Positions 10,233-19,737 of a DNA stretch of 64,000 bases are shown here, piece by piece. The position numbers were made by a program, and so were the translations under genes. The DNA comes from Bacteroidota bacterium (GTDB lineage Bacteria; Bacteroidota; Bacteroidia; J057; JADKCL01), in assembly GCA_016718825.1 (NCBI GenBank), contig JADKCL010000040.1, positions 5,142-69,141 on the forward strand, written 5' to 3'. Positions within the stretch are counted from its first letter, which is position 1; every line of letters begins with the position of its first letter. Below the pieces are notes generated by a model. That model was not told where the DNA came from and searched no databases. It saw only the letters and a program-made list of their open reading frames with translations.

Positions 10233-10532
10233 TGTGCTGAAGATTTTCTTACTGATTTATCTTGAATTGTTTCCAGTACGCCAAACCGTCCAACTTCAGC
10301 ATGACTGAACCTGAACTTGGGACAAAGTTCGGCACCAATGTTCCCCGTTCGGCATTGGTTGATCAGTCAGAATAATGATGTTAATCAGGATTGATCGGGT
10401 AGGGGAGTGGCAATTCGCAGATAAAATGCTTTTAGCGCGAAGTTCCGTCCGATCCTCGGTGGATCGAAAATTGCACCATGGACCCGATAAGCCTGACAAA
10501 GCAAGCGGATTCCTTGCCTGGGTATTTGACCA
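10233..10532. other. Intergenic stretch with no gene seen
   Basis: About 300 bases lie between two minus-strand T9SS genes. No supported coding region or strong hairpin was seen. It probably carries the promoter of the RCC1-repeat gene, but no clear box pair was identified. Confidence 0.4.
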
Positions 10533-12017
10533 CTATTGCACAATGACTTGAAAACTTTTGTTGCCCAATTTGCTGGCAATCCACACGACATAATTCCCTT
10601 TTGCAAGGAATGGAATGATTTCAAACGAATAATCCACGATATCGTCGTTTAGTTTCAATTCGCTACTGATCAGTACCTTGCCAAGCATGTCTGCCAATCT
10701 TATGGTCACAGTCTCGCCTTCTCCTCCAACGATGCGCAGTTGCAGGTTTCCTTGTGTTATTGGATTGGGGTATACCGAAAAAGTCATTGATTTGAGTTCC
10801 TCGAAGTACACGGCTCTCATGTCGGAGGTCACGGTGCCGCCGTTGACATCATATTCGACGATCCGGTAAAACGATCTGCCTTTGAGTGGATTGAGGTCTT
10901 CGCTTGAATAGCGCAAAACCACGTAACTATTTCCTGCTGCTGCTTCCGTGCCGATTTCAGTAAATGAATAGCCATCTGCCGAACGCTGCACACTAAAATG
11001 ATCGCTGTTGGTTTCGCTGCCCGTCACCCACTTGAGCATCACTTTGGAGCCATTCACGTAAGCATCGAAGCTCAGAAATTCGACACGCAGGGGCTCAACG
11101 GCTTCTGCAATGGCGAATGTGGTGAATTCTGAGACATTAGGGACGGTTACAGCAGTGGCGGAACTGATTTGTCCGGGCAACGGAGCGTCCCAAGTATCGC
11201 TCAGGCTGTCCCAACGTTGCGCCACAAGGTTGGTCACCGTTCCCACTTCGTCCAATTGGGCGTTCAAAGTCAAACTAATGACGCCTGTGGAGCCCGTAGG
11301 ATTGACTTCCCAAAATCGGTCCACTGTATTTGCACTGTTGTCAAGCCCTTCGTCGTTGAGCACATTGGTAACCAAGGTCGGCGTTACGGGAAGTGGCAAA
11401 TTGGCACCATTTGTAGGGTATGTGGAGACTCGGACCGTGTCAACATTGCCAGAGGTAACCCGGATTTCCATCGGGATATAGATGCCGGAAATGGCGCCAA
11501 ACGGAATGGTATGAACGCCCGCAGCTGTTCCGATGAACCAAGCAACCGTACTCGAATTATTGGGTTGCTCACTCAGCAGGTAGCCGGATGTGCGTGCGAC
11601 GGCATTAGAGTCGCTGTTATCGAGCGTGAGTTGATGCGTATTCAAATCCAAGGGTCCACTGGTCAGGAATAGTTGATGACTGACCACAATATCATTCACC
11701 AATTGGGCAGCATTGGAGGCTTTGTTCAAGGTCAAGTCATAGAAGCTGCCGCTCGTAGACAATCCGCCGATGGTGGAATTGGCCGTACTGCCGGTGCCTT
11801 CGATGCGAACCAATCCGGTCCCCGCTTCAAAAATTCCATCGTTCTGCCATTTGCCATCGGCAATGACAATGCTTGCAGTACCCTCCACGACGACTTGGGC
11901 ATTGATATCCATCACGAATCCGCCTTGCGCAAAGACTTTTCCCGAAAACCCGAGCAAGCCAATCACGCAGAGAAGAAAAAAAGGGAGGACTTTATTGGGG
12001 TAGATGATGTGCTTCAT
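10533..12017 (-). CDS. Secreted protein with T9SS type A sorting domain
   Basis: An exported protein of about 494 residues. I chose the ATG at 12017 (MKHIIYPNKVLPFFLLC...) over the ATG 45 bases upstream because it places the signal peptide (cut near VFAQ) at the N-terminus. The first third is a repetitive beta-rich region (TASIVIADGKWQNDG, LYDLTLNKASN-like text) resembling polymorphic-adhesin or beta-helix folds. The region near residue 330 (KVMLKWVTGSETNSDHFSVQ) is a typical pre-sorting Ig-like module of Bacteroidota proteins. The T9SS sorting domain follows (FSVYPNPITQGNLQLRIVGG). It follows the tail-fibre-like gene at 12059 by about 40 bases on the same strand and may share its transcript. 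The ligand or role is unknown. Confidence 0.75.
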   Translation of the reverse strand: MKHIIYPNKVLPFFLLCVIGLLGFSGKVFAQGGFVMDINAQVVVEGTASIVIADGKWQNDGIFEAGTGLVRIEGTGSTANSTIGGLSTSGSFYDLTLNKASNAAQLVNDIVVSHQLFLTSGPLDLNTHQLTLDNSDSNAVARTSGYLLSEQPNNSSTVAWFIGTAAGVHTIPFGAISGIYIPMEIRVTSGNVDTVRVSTYPTNGANLPLPVTPTLVTNVLNDEGLDNSANTVDRFWEVNPTGSTGVISLTLNAQLDEVGTVTNLVAQRWDSLSDTWDAPLPGQISSATAVTVPNVSEFTTFAIAEAVEPLRVEFLSFDAYVNGSKVMLKWVTGSETNSDHFSVQRSADGYSFTEIGTEAAAGNSYVVLRYSSEDLNPLKGRSFYRIVEYDVNGGTVTSDMRAVYFEELKSMTFSVYPNPITQGNLQLRIVGGEGETVTIRLADMLGKVLISSELKLNDDIVDYSFEIIPFLAKGNYVVWIASKLGNKSFQVIVQ

Positions 12018-12058
12018 ATCAGTTGAATTAGGGGCATTATTCGGAATAAATATGGGAC

Positions 12059-13471
12059 TCAATCTGTCACCCGAAACTGCAATTCATCGACGGTAATAGA
12101 ACTTGTATTGCTATTGTTTTTCCGGATCCAAACCTCAATATAATCATTGGTAGAAAGATCGACTTCCGTAGCCAACGTGATCTGAAAACTCGTTCCACTA
12201 TTTGCCGAGGCCATGGAACCATACGGATTGCCGATCACAACACCATTTTTTGCAATTGCAATGGAAAAGTCTGCATTGTTGCTAGGTGCACGTGCGCCCA
12301 TGACTGTCAAAACCCTTGCGGTGATGGGGCTCTTTCCTACGTATGTCATACGGTTGCTTTGCGCCGTAAATCGTTGCTCTTTTACCATCGTGGTGGTACC
12401 TGCTATTTTGTAAAAGACAGCTTGCGTCGAAAGAGAGGTCGCGGTTGGATTGTTGGTCATGTATTCAAAACAAAATGACCTGGTGTTAGGAATATCTGTA
12501 TTAGAGACCATTTGCCAGCCAAGGGAATAGGAGTCAAACCCGACTAAATTGGTGCCGACGCCTCGAAACATATTCGTCGTGAGTCTGCCTCTGTCGATCA
12601 CGGAACCTACGTTGACTTTGACTCCGAGTTGACCGGTATAGATAAAATAGTTGTTGGAAAGGTCAATGTCGTTGATTGTCAGGCCCGCAAGAAATTCAAT
12701 TCCAGCCCCTGTCGTGAGGTTGGTAATGAAGTTTAATGTGCTGGAAAATTTTCCCACATTGCCCGTGACTTTGAGCCCGTCTGCACAGCTCCAATAGTTT
12801 TGGAGAATCGTTATCGCTTTGAATCCGCTCACTTGTCCGACACCTAAAGTTGGAATGCCAATTTCTACGACAGAACAACCAGAGAATATATTGCAAAACA
12901 TGGTGCCTGTTGCATCCGCAAAATCATAGGCCTTTGTGCTTCCGCTTGCGGGAATCACGGCTAGGTTTTCAATAAATACCGAGACTCCCGTACTCCTTAA
13001 CACAGCGCCACTGACGGTGGAAAGCACTCCATCCTTTGCGGGATCTGTGCCACGAAGGCCTGCACCGTTCAGGTTGAGATAGTTGGGTGAAATGCTCACG
13101 ATGCCGGAAAAAATGTACATTTTGGTGGCATCCAAAGTGATCGCGTTGCCAGAGGGAGCAGGAAGGTCGGCCAACGAATAAACATAAACCAAATTCGAAA
13201 GGGGATTACCAGATACTGATTCCCAGCGGGTGCCGCGGTAGACATCCAATGTATTTGTGGTAATATTATAGACTTGCAGGCCGTTGGGAGGTGTCGTGAT
13301 CAGGTCGCGTTGCACGGTCGTCATGCGCGGGATGAGCAAGCCCGAAGTCGTAGAAGCAATGTCCAGCATGGCTTTGGCATCCGGGGAGGCACCTGTACCG
13401 TTGATGGCCACATGCTGCGCATAGCCCAGCGAATAAGAAAACAACAGTAGGATAAAGGATAATTTTTTCAT
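12059..13471 (-). CDS. Secreted beta-helix-like protein of unknown function
   Basis: A 470-residue exported protein starting at MKKLSFILLLFSYSLGYAQ; the in-frame ATG three codons upstream is less likely. After the signal peptide it has the module NGTGASPDAKAMLDIAS ... GLLIPRMTTVQRD, frequent at the start of Bacteroidota surface proteins with tail-fibre-like organisation. A long beta-rich stretch (NLNGAGLRGTDPAKDGVLSTV, NYWSCADGLKVTGN) suggests a right-handed beta-helix. It lacks a T9SS sorting domain at the end (it stops in DELQFRVTD), unlike its neighbours, so it may leave the cell by another route or remain periplasmic. It probably heads a two-gene unit with the 10533-12017 gene. Confidence 0.65.
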   Translation of the reverse strand: MKKLSFILLLFSYSLGYAQHVAINGTGASPDAKAMLDIASTTSGLLIPRMTTVQRDLITTPPNGLQVYNITTNTLDVYRGTRWESVSGNPLSNLVYVYSLADLPAPSGNAITLDATKMYIFSGIVSISPNYLNLNGAGLRGTDPAKDGVLSTVSGAVLRSTGVSVFIENLAVIPASGSTKAYDFADATGTMFCNIFSGCSVVEIGIPTLGVGQVSGFKAITILQNYWSCADGLKVTGNVGKFSSTLNFITNLTTGAGIEFLAGLTINDIDLSNNYFIYTGQLGVKVNVGSVIDRGRLTTNMFRGVGTNLVGFDSYSLGWQMVSNTDIPNTRSFCFEYMTNNPTATSLSTQAVFYKIAGTTTMVKEQRFTAQSNRMTYVGKSPITARVLTVMGARAPSNNADFSIAIAKNGVVIGNPYGSMASANSGTSFQITLATEVDLSTNDYIEVWIRKNNSNTSSITVDELQFRVTD

Positions 13472-14187
13472 GATATGCACATTTCAGAACCCAACGATGC
13501 AGTTGAACTACTGCCTTTGGTGCGCGACAACTTTCACACACCGAGGACAATACAAAGCTGCGGAAGGATGCTTGAGGGATTGTTACAGGATTCACTCCAA
13601 AATGTATCAGATTTATGGGGTGGACTGTTTTTCTCCTTTTTTCGTTATGGGTCTTCCCCTTGCAGTATATCTGTGAGGGGCCACGACTCCATGGAGCCTT
13701 CAATCCGATTCTTGACGCTTCATCTTGTTTGTATGGCTTTTTTCATTGTTCTGAAGGCTCTCAAGAAACTCACTTTCATTTTTTTTCAAATCGGCATTTT
13801 CCCTGAGACCTTCTCAATCGCTGCATGGACGATTGCACGAGGTTCGAAGGCATTGGACCCATGATGCCGTTTCTGGGTCACCCACTTTTATGATGTTTGT
13901 CAGAGTTGGGAACAAATGTCAAGGCAGACCCAAACGCAGCAGAATCCTGTGGGATTTCATTCGACAGGAGAAAAGCATGGCTGCTCGGTATTCTTCACTT
14001 CCTGTTCGAACCCTCTCTTTTCGTGGTTCTTTCGAAATTCTTTTTACGTATTTTTCAATTCCTTGTTTTGCAATTCTTCGATATTTTCAAATTCATCGCC
14101 GTTTGTTTTATCATCAACTGCGTTTCGTCATCGATCCCGACCCAATCTCCTTCAGTCAGATCCACCCGTTCCACTTCCTCCGGCAAA
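13472..14187. other. Stretch of about 700 bases without a supported gene
   Basis: This is the space between the divergent beta-helix gene and the histidine-kinase remnant. Open frames exist, but their translations are poor in recognisable structure and rich in Phe/Ser from T-rich DNA. The part next to 14188 may hold decayed N-terminal kinase sequence. No RNA gene or clear hairpin was seen. Confidence 0.4.
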
Positions 14188-14895
14188 ATGTTGGACACCT
14201 CAATAATCGACCGACTCAAAACCAACTATTACGGAGCCTTGATGGGTTCCGCCTTTCTGATGATCCTCTTGGGGGCCGTCAATTGCCTGATCTTGGGACG
14301 GTTTGAATGGGTGATCTTCTGGACATTCGCTCGACTTCGCAAATTTCTCTTTGGACTGTTGGTGTTTGGCGGTAACAACCGCTCAACTCGACATTTACGG
14401 CGGTTCTCGCGGCGGTCAGGTATGCAATTTCTTGCGCTCATTTTCCCGAACTCGACAATACCTCTTGTATTGTCATTCGCCATTTTGGTCGACCTCAACA
14501 CTGCGATCAAGGAAAGTGGTTCCAAAATCACTTCCAATAATCTCCCACAAATCACCGGCTACGAAACGGAATTCCGGCAACTGCTCCAAAACTTGATCAG
14601 CAATGCCATGAAATTTCGCAAGGCAGGGACTGCGCCGGAGATTCATGTTTCGGCCAACCGTAAAGGAAACGAATGGGAATTTTCCGTCAAGGACAATGGC
14701 ATCGGCATCGAGCCGGAACACCAAGAGCGGATTTTCTTGATTTTTCAGCGCATTCACAACCGAAGCCTCTACGAAGGCACCGGGATCGGTCTTGCCAATT
14801 GCCGCAAGATTGTGGAACTGCATGGCGGCACGATTCGGGTCGAATCGGAAAAGGGCAAAGGCAGCAATTTCTTGTTTACAATTCCAATCAGATAA
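14188..14895 (+). pseudogene. Sensor histidine kinase, internally deleted or degenerate
   Basis: The last 140 residues are a well-preserved HATPase_c domain: N box LLQNLISNAMKF, G1 box DNGIGIEPEH, F box IFLIFQRIH, G2 box GTGIGLANCRKI, ending GSNFLFTIPIR. At the start, TNYYGALMGSAFLMILLGAVNC looks like a membrane helix. Between them (about 14330-14480) the text is basic and unstructured, and there is no HisKA/DHp domain with the phospho-accepting His and no PAS domain. It therefore looks like a kinase that lost its middle, or one scrambled by errors. The response regulator starts 12 bases downstream, so the pair was an operon. Confidence 0.6.
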
Positions 14896-14907
14896 TCAGA
14901 GAATAGG

Positions 14908-15319
14908 ATGTCCAAAAAACTCAACTGCATACTTTTGGTGGATGACGACGAACCCACCAATTTCCTTCACAAACTCGTGATCGATCGCCATGGTTGTGCT
15001 GAAAAGGTCGTGGCTTTTCAGGTGGCGCAAGAGGCCTTGGCCTTTCTCGCCGACAATTCGAGGCGGTGCCTACGCGCAGCCTGACTTGATTTTGCTGGAC
15101 ATCAACATGCCGGGCATGAACGGCTGGGAATTCCTGGAAGCCTACGAAAAGCTGCCGGAGGCACAACGCGGCAATATCGTCGTGATGATGCTCACGACCT
15201 CCTTAAATCCCGACGACAAAAAGCACGCCGACAGCATCGGCGGTGTGGCAGGATTTTTGTCCAAGCCGTTGACGAAGAAATTGTTGCAGGAGATTTTGGA
15301 GGATAAGTTTGGGTGGTAG
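14908..15319 (+). CDS. Single-domain response regulator (receiver only), one frame break
   Basis: A CheY-like receiver of about 136 residues with no output domain. It starts MSKKLNCILLVDDDEPTNFL, with the acidic pair at the end of strand 1. The phospho-acceptor Asp lies in PDLILLDINMPGMNGWEF, the Thr in MMLTTSLNP, and the conserved Lys in GFLSKPLT. The frame breaks near 15056 (GACAATTCGAGGCGG), after which the correct reading continues one frame over, so a single-base error is likely. It lies 12 bases after the kinase remnant and was presumably phosphorylated by it. Stand-alone receivers of this kind are common partners of Bacteroidota sensor kinases. Confidence 0.8.
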
Positions 15320-15335
15320 GAAGTTGCCGGGGAGC

Positions 15336-16040
15336 TTATTGAGATAATGGCGTCTTTTTCGATGAAGTTTCCATCATCGAAAACGATTCCACGATCCGCT
15401 TGAAATCGCACCAATCTGGTTCCGAGTTCCTGTCGTGACGCCTTCCAAAGATCATGCAGAAAATCCGCGTCTTAGGTTGGTTAATCAGTTTTAATTCGGT
15501 TCGCCAATAGACGGTCTTGTCACTTTTTTCCGGGAACAAGTCATTGCGAATGAGGAATATAGCCTCCCAATCTCGGTATTGAATCCGGGAAAAGTGATGG
15601 TAGTTTACATAAGGGTTCTTCTTGAGATACATTTCCGCATAGGGGAGAATGGTGAGCGTGAATCCCCTTTTCATAGAATCCGGAAAATCTTGGGAATTGA
15701 TTTCAAATGCAGTTGCCATCATGAATTTCTGATTCCACTCCTTCGGAATGGAAATCGTGAATTCTTCGTTCAAAAGGGTTGTATCATTTTGGGTTGTTCC
15801 TTCGGACTTGCATTGGCTGAAGAGGTCAAAGGTGGCGTGCGCGTTTTCGGATGCCGAATGGGCCGATGGATCGGAGGCTGGTTTTGCAGGGGGCAATATT
15901 TTGCGGGATTCATTGGCGGTGTCGACCATCGAGGTCGCTTCCCGTTCACCGTACGATGATTCACGCGCGCAGCCCAGCAAGCTGATGAAAGCCAACCAAT
16001 ACCAAAACTTAGAACATTTTAGGAGTCGACTTTGATGCAT
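15336..16040 (-). CDS. Predicted lipoprotein of unknown function
   Basis: A 234-residue protein from the ATG at 16040 (MHQSRLLKCSKFWYWLAFISLLGC). The LLGC lipobox puts the lipidated Cys near residue 24 and predicts an outer- or inner-membrane lipoprotein. A low-complexity linker (about residues 35-70, rich in Ser, Ala and Pro) is followed by a globular domain (TISIPKEWNQKFMMATAFEI ... TVYWRTELKLINQPKTRIFCMI). That domain resembles small alpha/beta envelope domains but was not recognised. It faces the response regulator convergently across 16 bases. Confidence 0.65.
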   Translation of the reverse strand: MHQSRLLKCSKFWYWLAFISLLGCARESSYGEREATSMVDTANESRKILPPAKPASDPSAHSASENAHATFDLFSQCKSEGTTQNDTTLLNEEFTISIPKEWNQKFMMATAFEINSQDFPDSMKRGFTLTILPYAEMYLKKNPYVNYHHFSRIQYRDWEAIFLIRNDLFPEKSDKTVYWRTELKLINQPKTRIFCMIFGRRHDRNSEPDWCDFKRIVESFSMMETSSKKTPLSQ

Positions 16041-16138
16041 TGTGTACCGAGTTTCAGCGTGCAATTTACGGTAAGTTCCTTTTGATAGTTTGAAAGGGTT
16101 GTGGTTTTTGGAATCCCTTGTTGTCCGAGCATGTAGAT

Positions 16139-16570
16139 CTATGATTTTGTTCCAAACCAGTTATCCCCGTTCATTAATCGAACAAAGAAATCAGTGAATG
16201 AATCGCCGATCACAATTTGATCGGTTTCGTTTAAAGACGCAAAAGGTATAAGAATCACACGGAATGAACCTTCCAAGGTGAGTTGAAGTGCAATACACTC
16301 TCCACCCAAGTTACTTCCGATTGCAAGTGTACGCGACAGCATCGCGGGTATTTCATAGGCGCTGTTGAGTTCGATGAGCTCGTCGAGGTCCCAGATTCCC
16401 AAGTATTCTCTTCCAATATTGCCTTCAAAACCGGTGTATTCCTGAAGGAAATACTTGTAATCCTGCGGCAGTTGGAATTGGACGAGTTGCTCAATATCAG
16501 GAATTTCTGTTTTGGTAGGGGTTGTCCTTTTGGTTCCGAATTGAGCAAATATGTTCTTGAAATTGTCCAC
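16139..16570 (-). CDS. SMI1/KNR4 (SUKH) family protein
   Basis: A 143-residue protein with SUKH-superfamily hallmarks: LPQDYKYFLQEYTGFEG near residues 34-50, then YLGIWDLDELIELN, and GSNLGGECIAL near residue 88, with an acidic C-terminal part (IGDSFTDFFVRLM). Many bacterial SUKH proteins are immunity proteins that neutralise polymorphic toxins. No toxin gene is visible on either side, so this may be an orphan immunity gene or have another role. Cytoplasmic, with no signal peptide. Confidence 0.75.
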   Translation of the reverse strand: MDNFKNIFAQFGTKRTTPTKTEIPDIEQLVQFQLPQDYKYFLQEYTGFEGNIGREYLGIWDLDELIELNSAYEIPAMLSRTLAIGSNLGGECIALQLTLEGSFRVILIPFASLNETDQIVIGDSFTDFFVRLMNGDNWFGTKS

Positions 16571-16752
16571 TGTTTTGTTAATTTTCCTTTAATCCATTTC
16601 CTCGCCAGGGCCCTCTTGTTCAGCGCCTTATTGCGCAGGGCCACTTGCAGAAGAATAAGTCCAGATGTTTTGTCTTCTTGGAGAATTTCCGGACACGTCG
16701 AGGCGGGAATTTTCGTTGCCCAAGCTTCTTGCTGGTCTTGAATCCCAATCCA

Positions 16753-17766
16753 TCATTGCTTTTGGAATTTCGCCCAATGGGGTTGATCCATACCTGTGAC
16801 CATAAGCAGGTAATTGCCGGCGGGCAATTGTGCAACGTCGATTTGCCGGGATTCCGGAAGGTGCGCGGCGACGATCGTCGAACCCATCCTATCGTAAATC
16901 GTGTAGGCGCAATCCAAGGTGCCCAGGCCTTCAAGGTGACTTGTAGGGTGGTATTGCTCGGGTTTGGGAAAACCAGCAAGCCGTCGTTGTCATGTGATGG
17001 ATCGATAGCTGTAGGTTGCAATCGGTCTCCGCAAATAAAATCATTGTCGATCTTAGCATTGATGTTTCGTGTAGGCGTGCCGGGTGTGCTCGTCCCGTGC
17101 TGCACATGGTTCAATCCCGTAATCGTGGGATCAATCGCATACGTGACCGGAGACCCCGGCAAATGGTTGGTATAATTCTGGTCGGTGCAGATGCTGAGCT
17201 GGGTAAGCCCATAAGAGCTGCGTTCCAACCGAATGTAGTAATCGCTGATCGCTGCATTGGCATGAATCACATTGCCTACATCAAAGAGCCTTGTAGAGCC
17301 TTTTTTGCCTTCAATGATGAAGTACCAATGGTTGATATCATTGTCGTTGGCATTGTCTGAATGCAAAATCACGGCGATCCCATCTTGAGTGGTCTCCAAA
17401 TATCCTTGCGAAAGGTCATACGAAATAAAATCCAAGGGGCCGGCGGTGAGCGCAAGCAATACCTCACCCACGCCACCGTATGCATTGGGATTCAAAATCG
17501 AAAAATCGAAATCCGCCCGCCAATAGTTGTCAGGAAAAATGGAACTTGTCGCCTGATATACACGGTTGTAGCTTCCGCTGTAAACATTGGCAAAGTTGCA
17601 GATTCCGTTGCCGACATTCACATCGCCAGAGCCCTGTGACTGCCACACGGAAGGGATTACTGAAATCGTCTGAAAACAGCACATATTCACAACTTTGGCC
17701 ATGGAGATGCGGGGCGATAAAAATGCCAAATACAAGCAGCAAGCAACATACGTAGTTTTTGATCAT
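16753..17766 (-). CDS. Secreted protein with lectin-like region and T9SS type A sorting domain (two frame breaks)
   Basis: Reconstructed across two frame breaks. The start is MIKNYVCCLLLVFGIFI at 17766, with signal peptide and mature start near HGQSCEYVLFSDDFSNP. The frame then breaks near 17655-17670 and continues VWQSQGSGDVNVGNG ... NYWRADFDFSILNP, which is beta-rich and resembles a concanavalin A-like fold (weak). A second break near 16920 lies inside the sorting domain: before it VFPNPSNTTLQVTLKAWA, after it LDCAYTIYDRMGSTI ... LPAGNYLLMVTGMDQP, ending at the TGA at 16753. The two halves join into a textbook T9SS sorting domain, which is why I treat the breaks as sequence errors. Ligand unknown. 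Confidence 0.7.
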
Positions 17767-17954
17767 CTTTTTTGTAGAGCTTCCAAAGACGCAAGGCAAA
17801 TCCTTGGTGGTCACGTTGGTACAAGATAGGCATAAAATCGTGAGGCGCACGGAGGGTGAAAATTTTGGGATGGTTGGGCAGGCGTGGGAGGGAGGGATGC
17901 ATTCGAAGATGCAATGGTTCACCTTCTGGTGGTAGCATTGTAAGATGGGCAAAT

Positions 17955-18368
17955 TCAGCGGGCTATTCCTTCAAAGAAGGAGATTTCTCCGACACCACAG
18001 CTTGAATGCTCAAAGTAAAATGCAATACGGTCGGGCCCGCGATTGAATTGGCCGTCTTCTTCCGTAATGACAGGGTGATGGAGAAGGATCAGCGGGAGGG
18101 TTTCCTCGACGACGATACATTCTGCAGTATAGGTCAAGGTCGTGTCGAACAGCGCAGAATCAGCAACCAAATGAATCTCGACAAGGTCCGCAGTTCCCGC
18201 CGTGACGGTTGCAGTGCCTGAAAGATGCGCATCACAGCGATAGATAAGGCCTTCGAAGGTATGGCTCAGCATGTCCGACCGACCGTTGGCACAGATACTT
18301 GGATCCTCTTTGCAGCCCAAGGCAAACAGCATCAAAAAGGATGCAAAAAGCATCAACGAGTTGCGCAT
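17955..18368 (-). CDS. Small predicted lipoprotein
   Basis: A 137-residue protein from the ATG at 18368 (MRNSLMLFASFLMLFALGC); an alternative ATG lies 27 bases upstream. The ALGC lipobox is clear. The mature part contains several Cys residues (ICANG, YRCDAHL, AECIVVE, HSSCGVG) and alternates hydrophobic residues as in a small beta-sandwich. It is not recognised as a known family. It lies upstream of the lectin-like T9SS gene on the same strand with about 190 bases between them. Confidence 0.6.
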   Translation of the reverse strand: MRNSLMLFASFLMLFALGCKEDPSICANGRSDMLSHTFEGLIYRCDAHLSGTATVTAGTADLVEIHLVADSALFDTTLTYTAECIVVEETLPLILLHHPVITEEDGQFNRGPDRIAFYFEHSSCGVGEISFFEGIAR

Positions 18369-18523
18369 CGAAATAGGGTGATGAAGTGTGAGCATGCGCA
18401 GACGCTACGTTTTAGATGAAAGATGAAGCAATGCTGAAATTCTGCCTGCCTCCTTGAGCGAATATCTACAAGCTAACTGTTATTTTCAATGCAAAAATAG
18501 GGTACCTGCTATTGTCTTTCAGA

Positions 18524-18625
18524 ACCAAAACGGAGTATCCACCCAAAAGCTGATTGTCCGTGAAATTCCGCCGGAGGCGGGCGGTTGGTAGCGCTGTGGC
18601 CCGAGGCCAAGGATATTCTCGGAGC
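18524..18625. repeat. Dispersed palindromic repeat, diverged copy
   Basis: This copy shares AACCAAAACGGAGTATCCAC, CCCAAAAGCTGATT and AAATTCCGCCGGAGGC with two better copies at 19477-19610 and 19600-19690. It lies just after the 3' end of the lipoprotein gene that stops at 18659. The hairpin arms are mismatched in this copy. Confidence 0.55.
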
Positions 18626-18658
18626 GATCACTTCGTATACCTGAAAGTTCGGCCGTGA

Positions 18659-19276
18659 TTATTTGCTCAGTTCTGCTTTCAGCCGGGGAATATCAGCCAA
18701 CATTTTAGCTTTCGCTTCCTGCAAGGCATCTTTTACAGACAGCAAATAAGCCACTCGCAACAATGACCTGGCCTTGAAGCTTTTTGGAGTTCTATTCAAA
18801 GCGCAGACCTCCTTGTGAATGGCATCCCCTTTGTATTGACCAATAATCCTCCCGGAGTTGGTCGCGATCTCAATTTCAACACCTACACTCGAAGTTGCGG
18901 TGTACATGGGGAACCCAAAAAGGCTTGGGATATACAAGCACCAAACAAAGATCAGTCCGGGAATTCGAAGTTTCTGTTCGTAGTTTTCCACTTTCAGTTT
19001 TGCGATCCCCTGAATTTCACCATAAGGCTGGGTCATAATCTCTTGAACCTCATTCTCGAAATAGGAGATGATATCATTTGGGTTCGCACCTAGAACGGTT
19101 GCGCCATCAACCGAAACAATTGCTACAAGATTGTTTTCCACAATCGGTTTTAGTGTAGGCAGCTTTGACGCAAATGGCTCTCCTTGTGGCTTTAGCAATG
19201 CAGGCTCAAAGCTTCGGCATGCAGAAATAGCGATGAGGAAGGCAAAAAATAGCGGGGTAAAACGACTGTACTTCAT
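18659..19276 (-). CDS. Predicted lipoprotein with hydrophobic loop
   Basis: A 205-residue protein starting at MKYSRFTPLFFAFLIAISACRS. The SAC lipobox selects this ATG over much longer upstream readings, which run through repeat DNA. The mature domain has a beta strand set (NNLVAIVSVDGATVLGANP), a central hydrophobic hairpin (PGLIFVWCLYIPSLFGFPMY) that may insert in the membrane, and a helical, Lys-rich C-terminus (ALQEAKAKMLADIPRLKAEL). No family is recognised. It is flanked on both sides by copies of the same palindromic repeat. Confidence 0.6.
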   Translation of the reverse strand: MKYSRFTPLFFAFLIAISACRSFEPALLKPQGEPFASKLPTLKPIVENNLVAIVSVDGATVLGANPNDIISYFENEVQEIMTQPYGEIQGIAKLKVENYEQKLRIPGLIFVWCLYIPSLFGFPMYTATSSVGVEIEIATNSGRIIGQYKGDAIHKEVCALNRTPKSFKARSLLRVAYLLSVKDALQEAKAKMLADIPRLKAELSK

Positions 19277-19476
19277 CTTTGCAATTTGCTTAGAGGTTGG
19301 GTTTAATTCTTGAGATACGGATAATGCGGGTAGCATCGCGTCCTTCGAGTCCTCAAAGTAGCTGGTTTCCTGGAGAATACAAAACGTGTTTTGTCCTTTT
19401 GGGAAGTATTTCTGTGAGCAGTGATTTCCTTGGGGATTGACTTGTCGTTTGGGCTCCTTCCAACAAAAGTTCCGAT

Positions 19477-19695
19477 TATCGGGCGGTCGATCGGCGAGTG
19501 GCGGGACACCACCGCCTCCATCGTACGAAAAAAAATAGAACGGAGAATCCACCCAAAAGCTGATTCTACGTTCCTTTCCATTGAAATTCCGCCGGAGGCA
19601 AACGTTCGATCGGCGTGTGGCGGGACGCCACCGCCTCCTAAAACCAAAACGGAGAATCCACCCAAAAGCAGATTCTCCGTTCCCTATAAAAGCCA
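19477..19695. repeat. Two tandem copies of a dispersed palindromic repeat
   Basis: Each copy of about 100 bases has a GCGTGTGGCGGGACGCCACC-type core (19498-19517 and 19614-19634, the first with small changes) followed by ACGGAGAATCCACCCAAAAG and a GATTCT arm. The GGAGGCAAACGTTCGATCGG segment joins them. A third, diverged copy is at 18524-18625. They lie between aconitase and a lipoprotein gene. Confidence 0.65.
19640..19680 (-). terminator. Rho-independent terminator for the aconitase gene
   Basis: A perfect 10-bp stem, ACGGAGAATC (19649-19658) with GATTCTCCGT (19671-19680), has a 12-base loop and is followed on the minus strand by TTTGGTTTT. It lies about 60 bases past the aconitase stop and is part of the dispersed repeat. 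Confidence 0.6.
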
Positions 19696-19737
19696 AAAGC
19701 CTTAACTTTTCACTCTTAGTTTTTCACTTTTCACTTA

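Noticed and set aside
13472..14187. Several 60-157 codon frames in the gap before the kinase remnant
   Set aside because: They overlap one another, are rich in Phe/Ser/His from T-rich DNA, and show no motif or consistent start.
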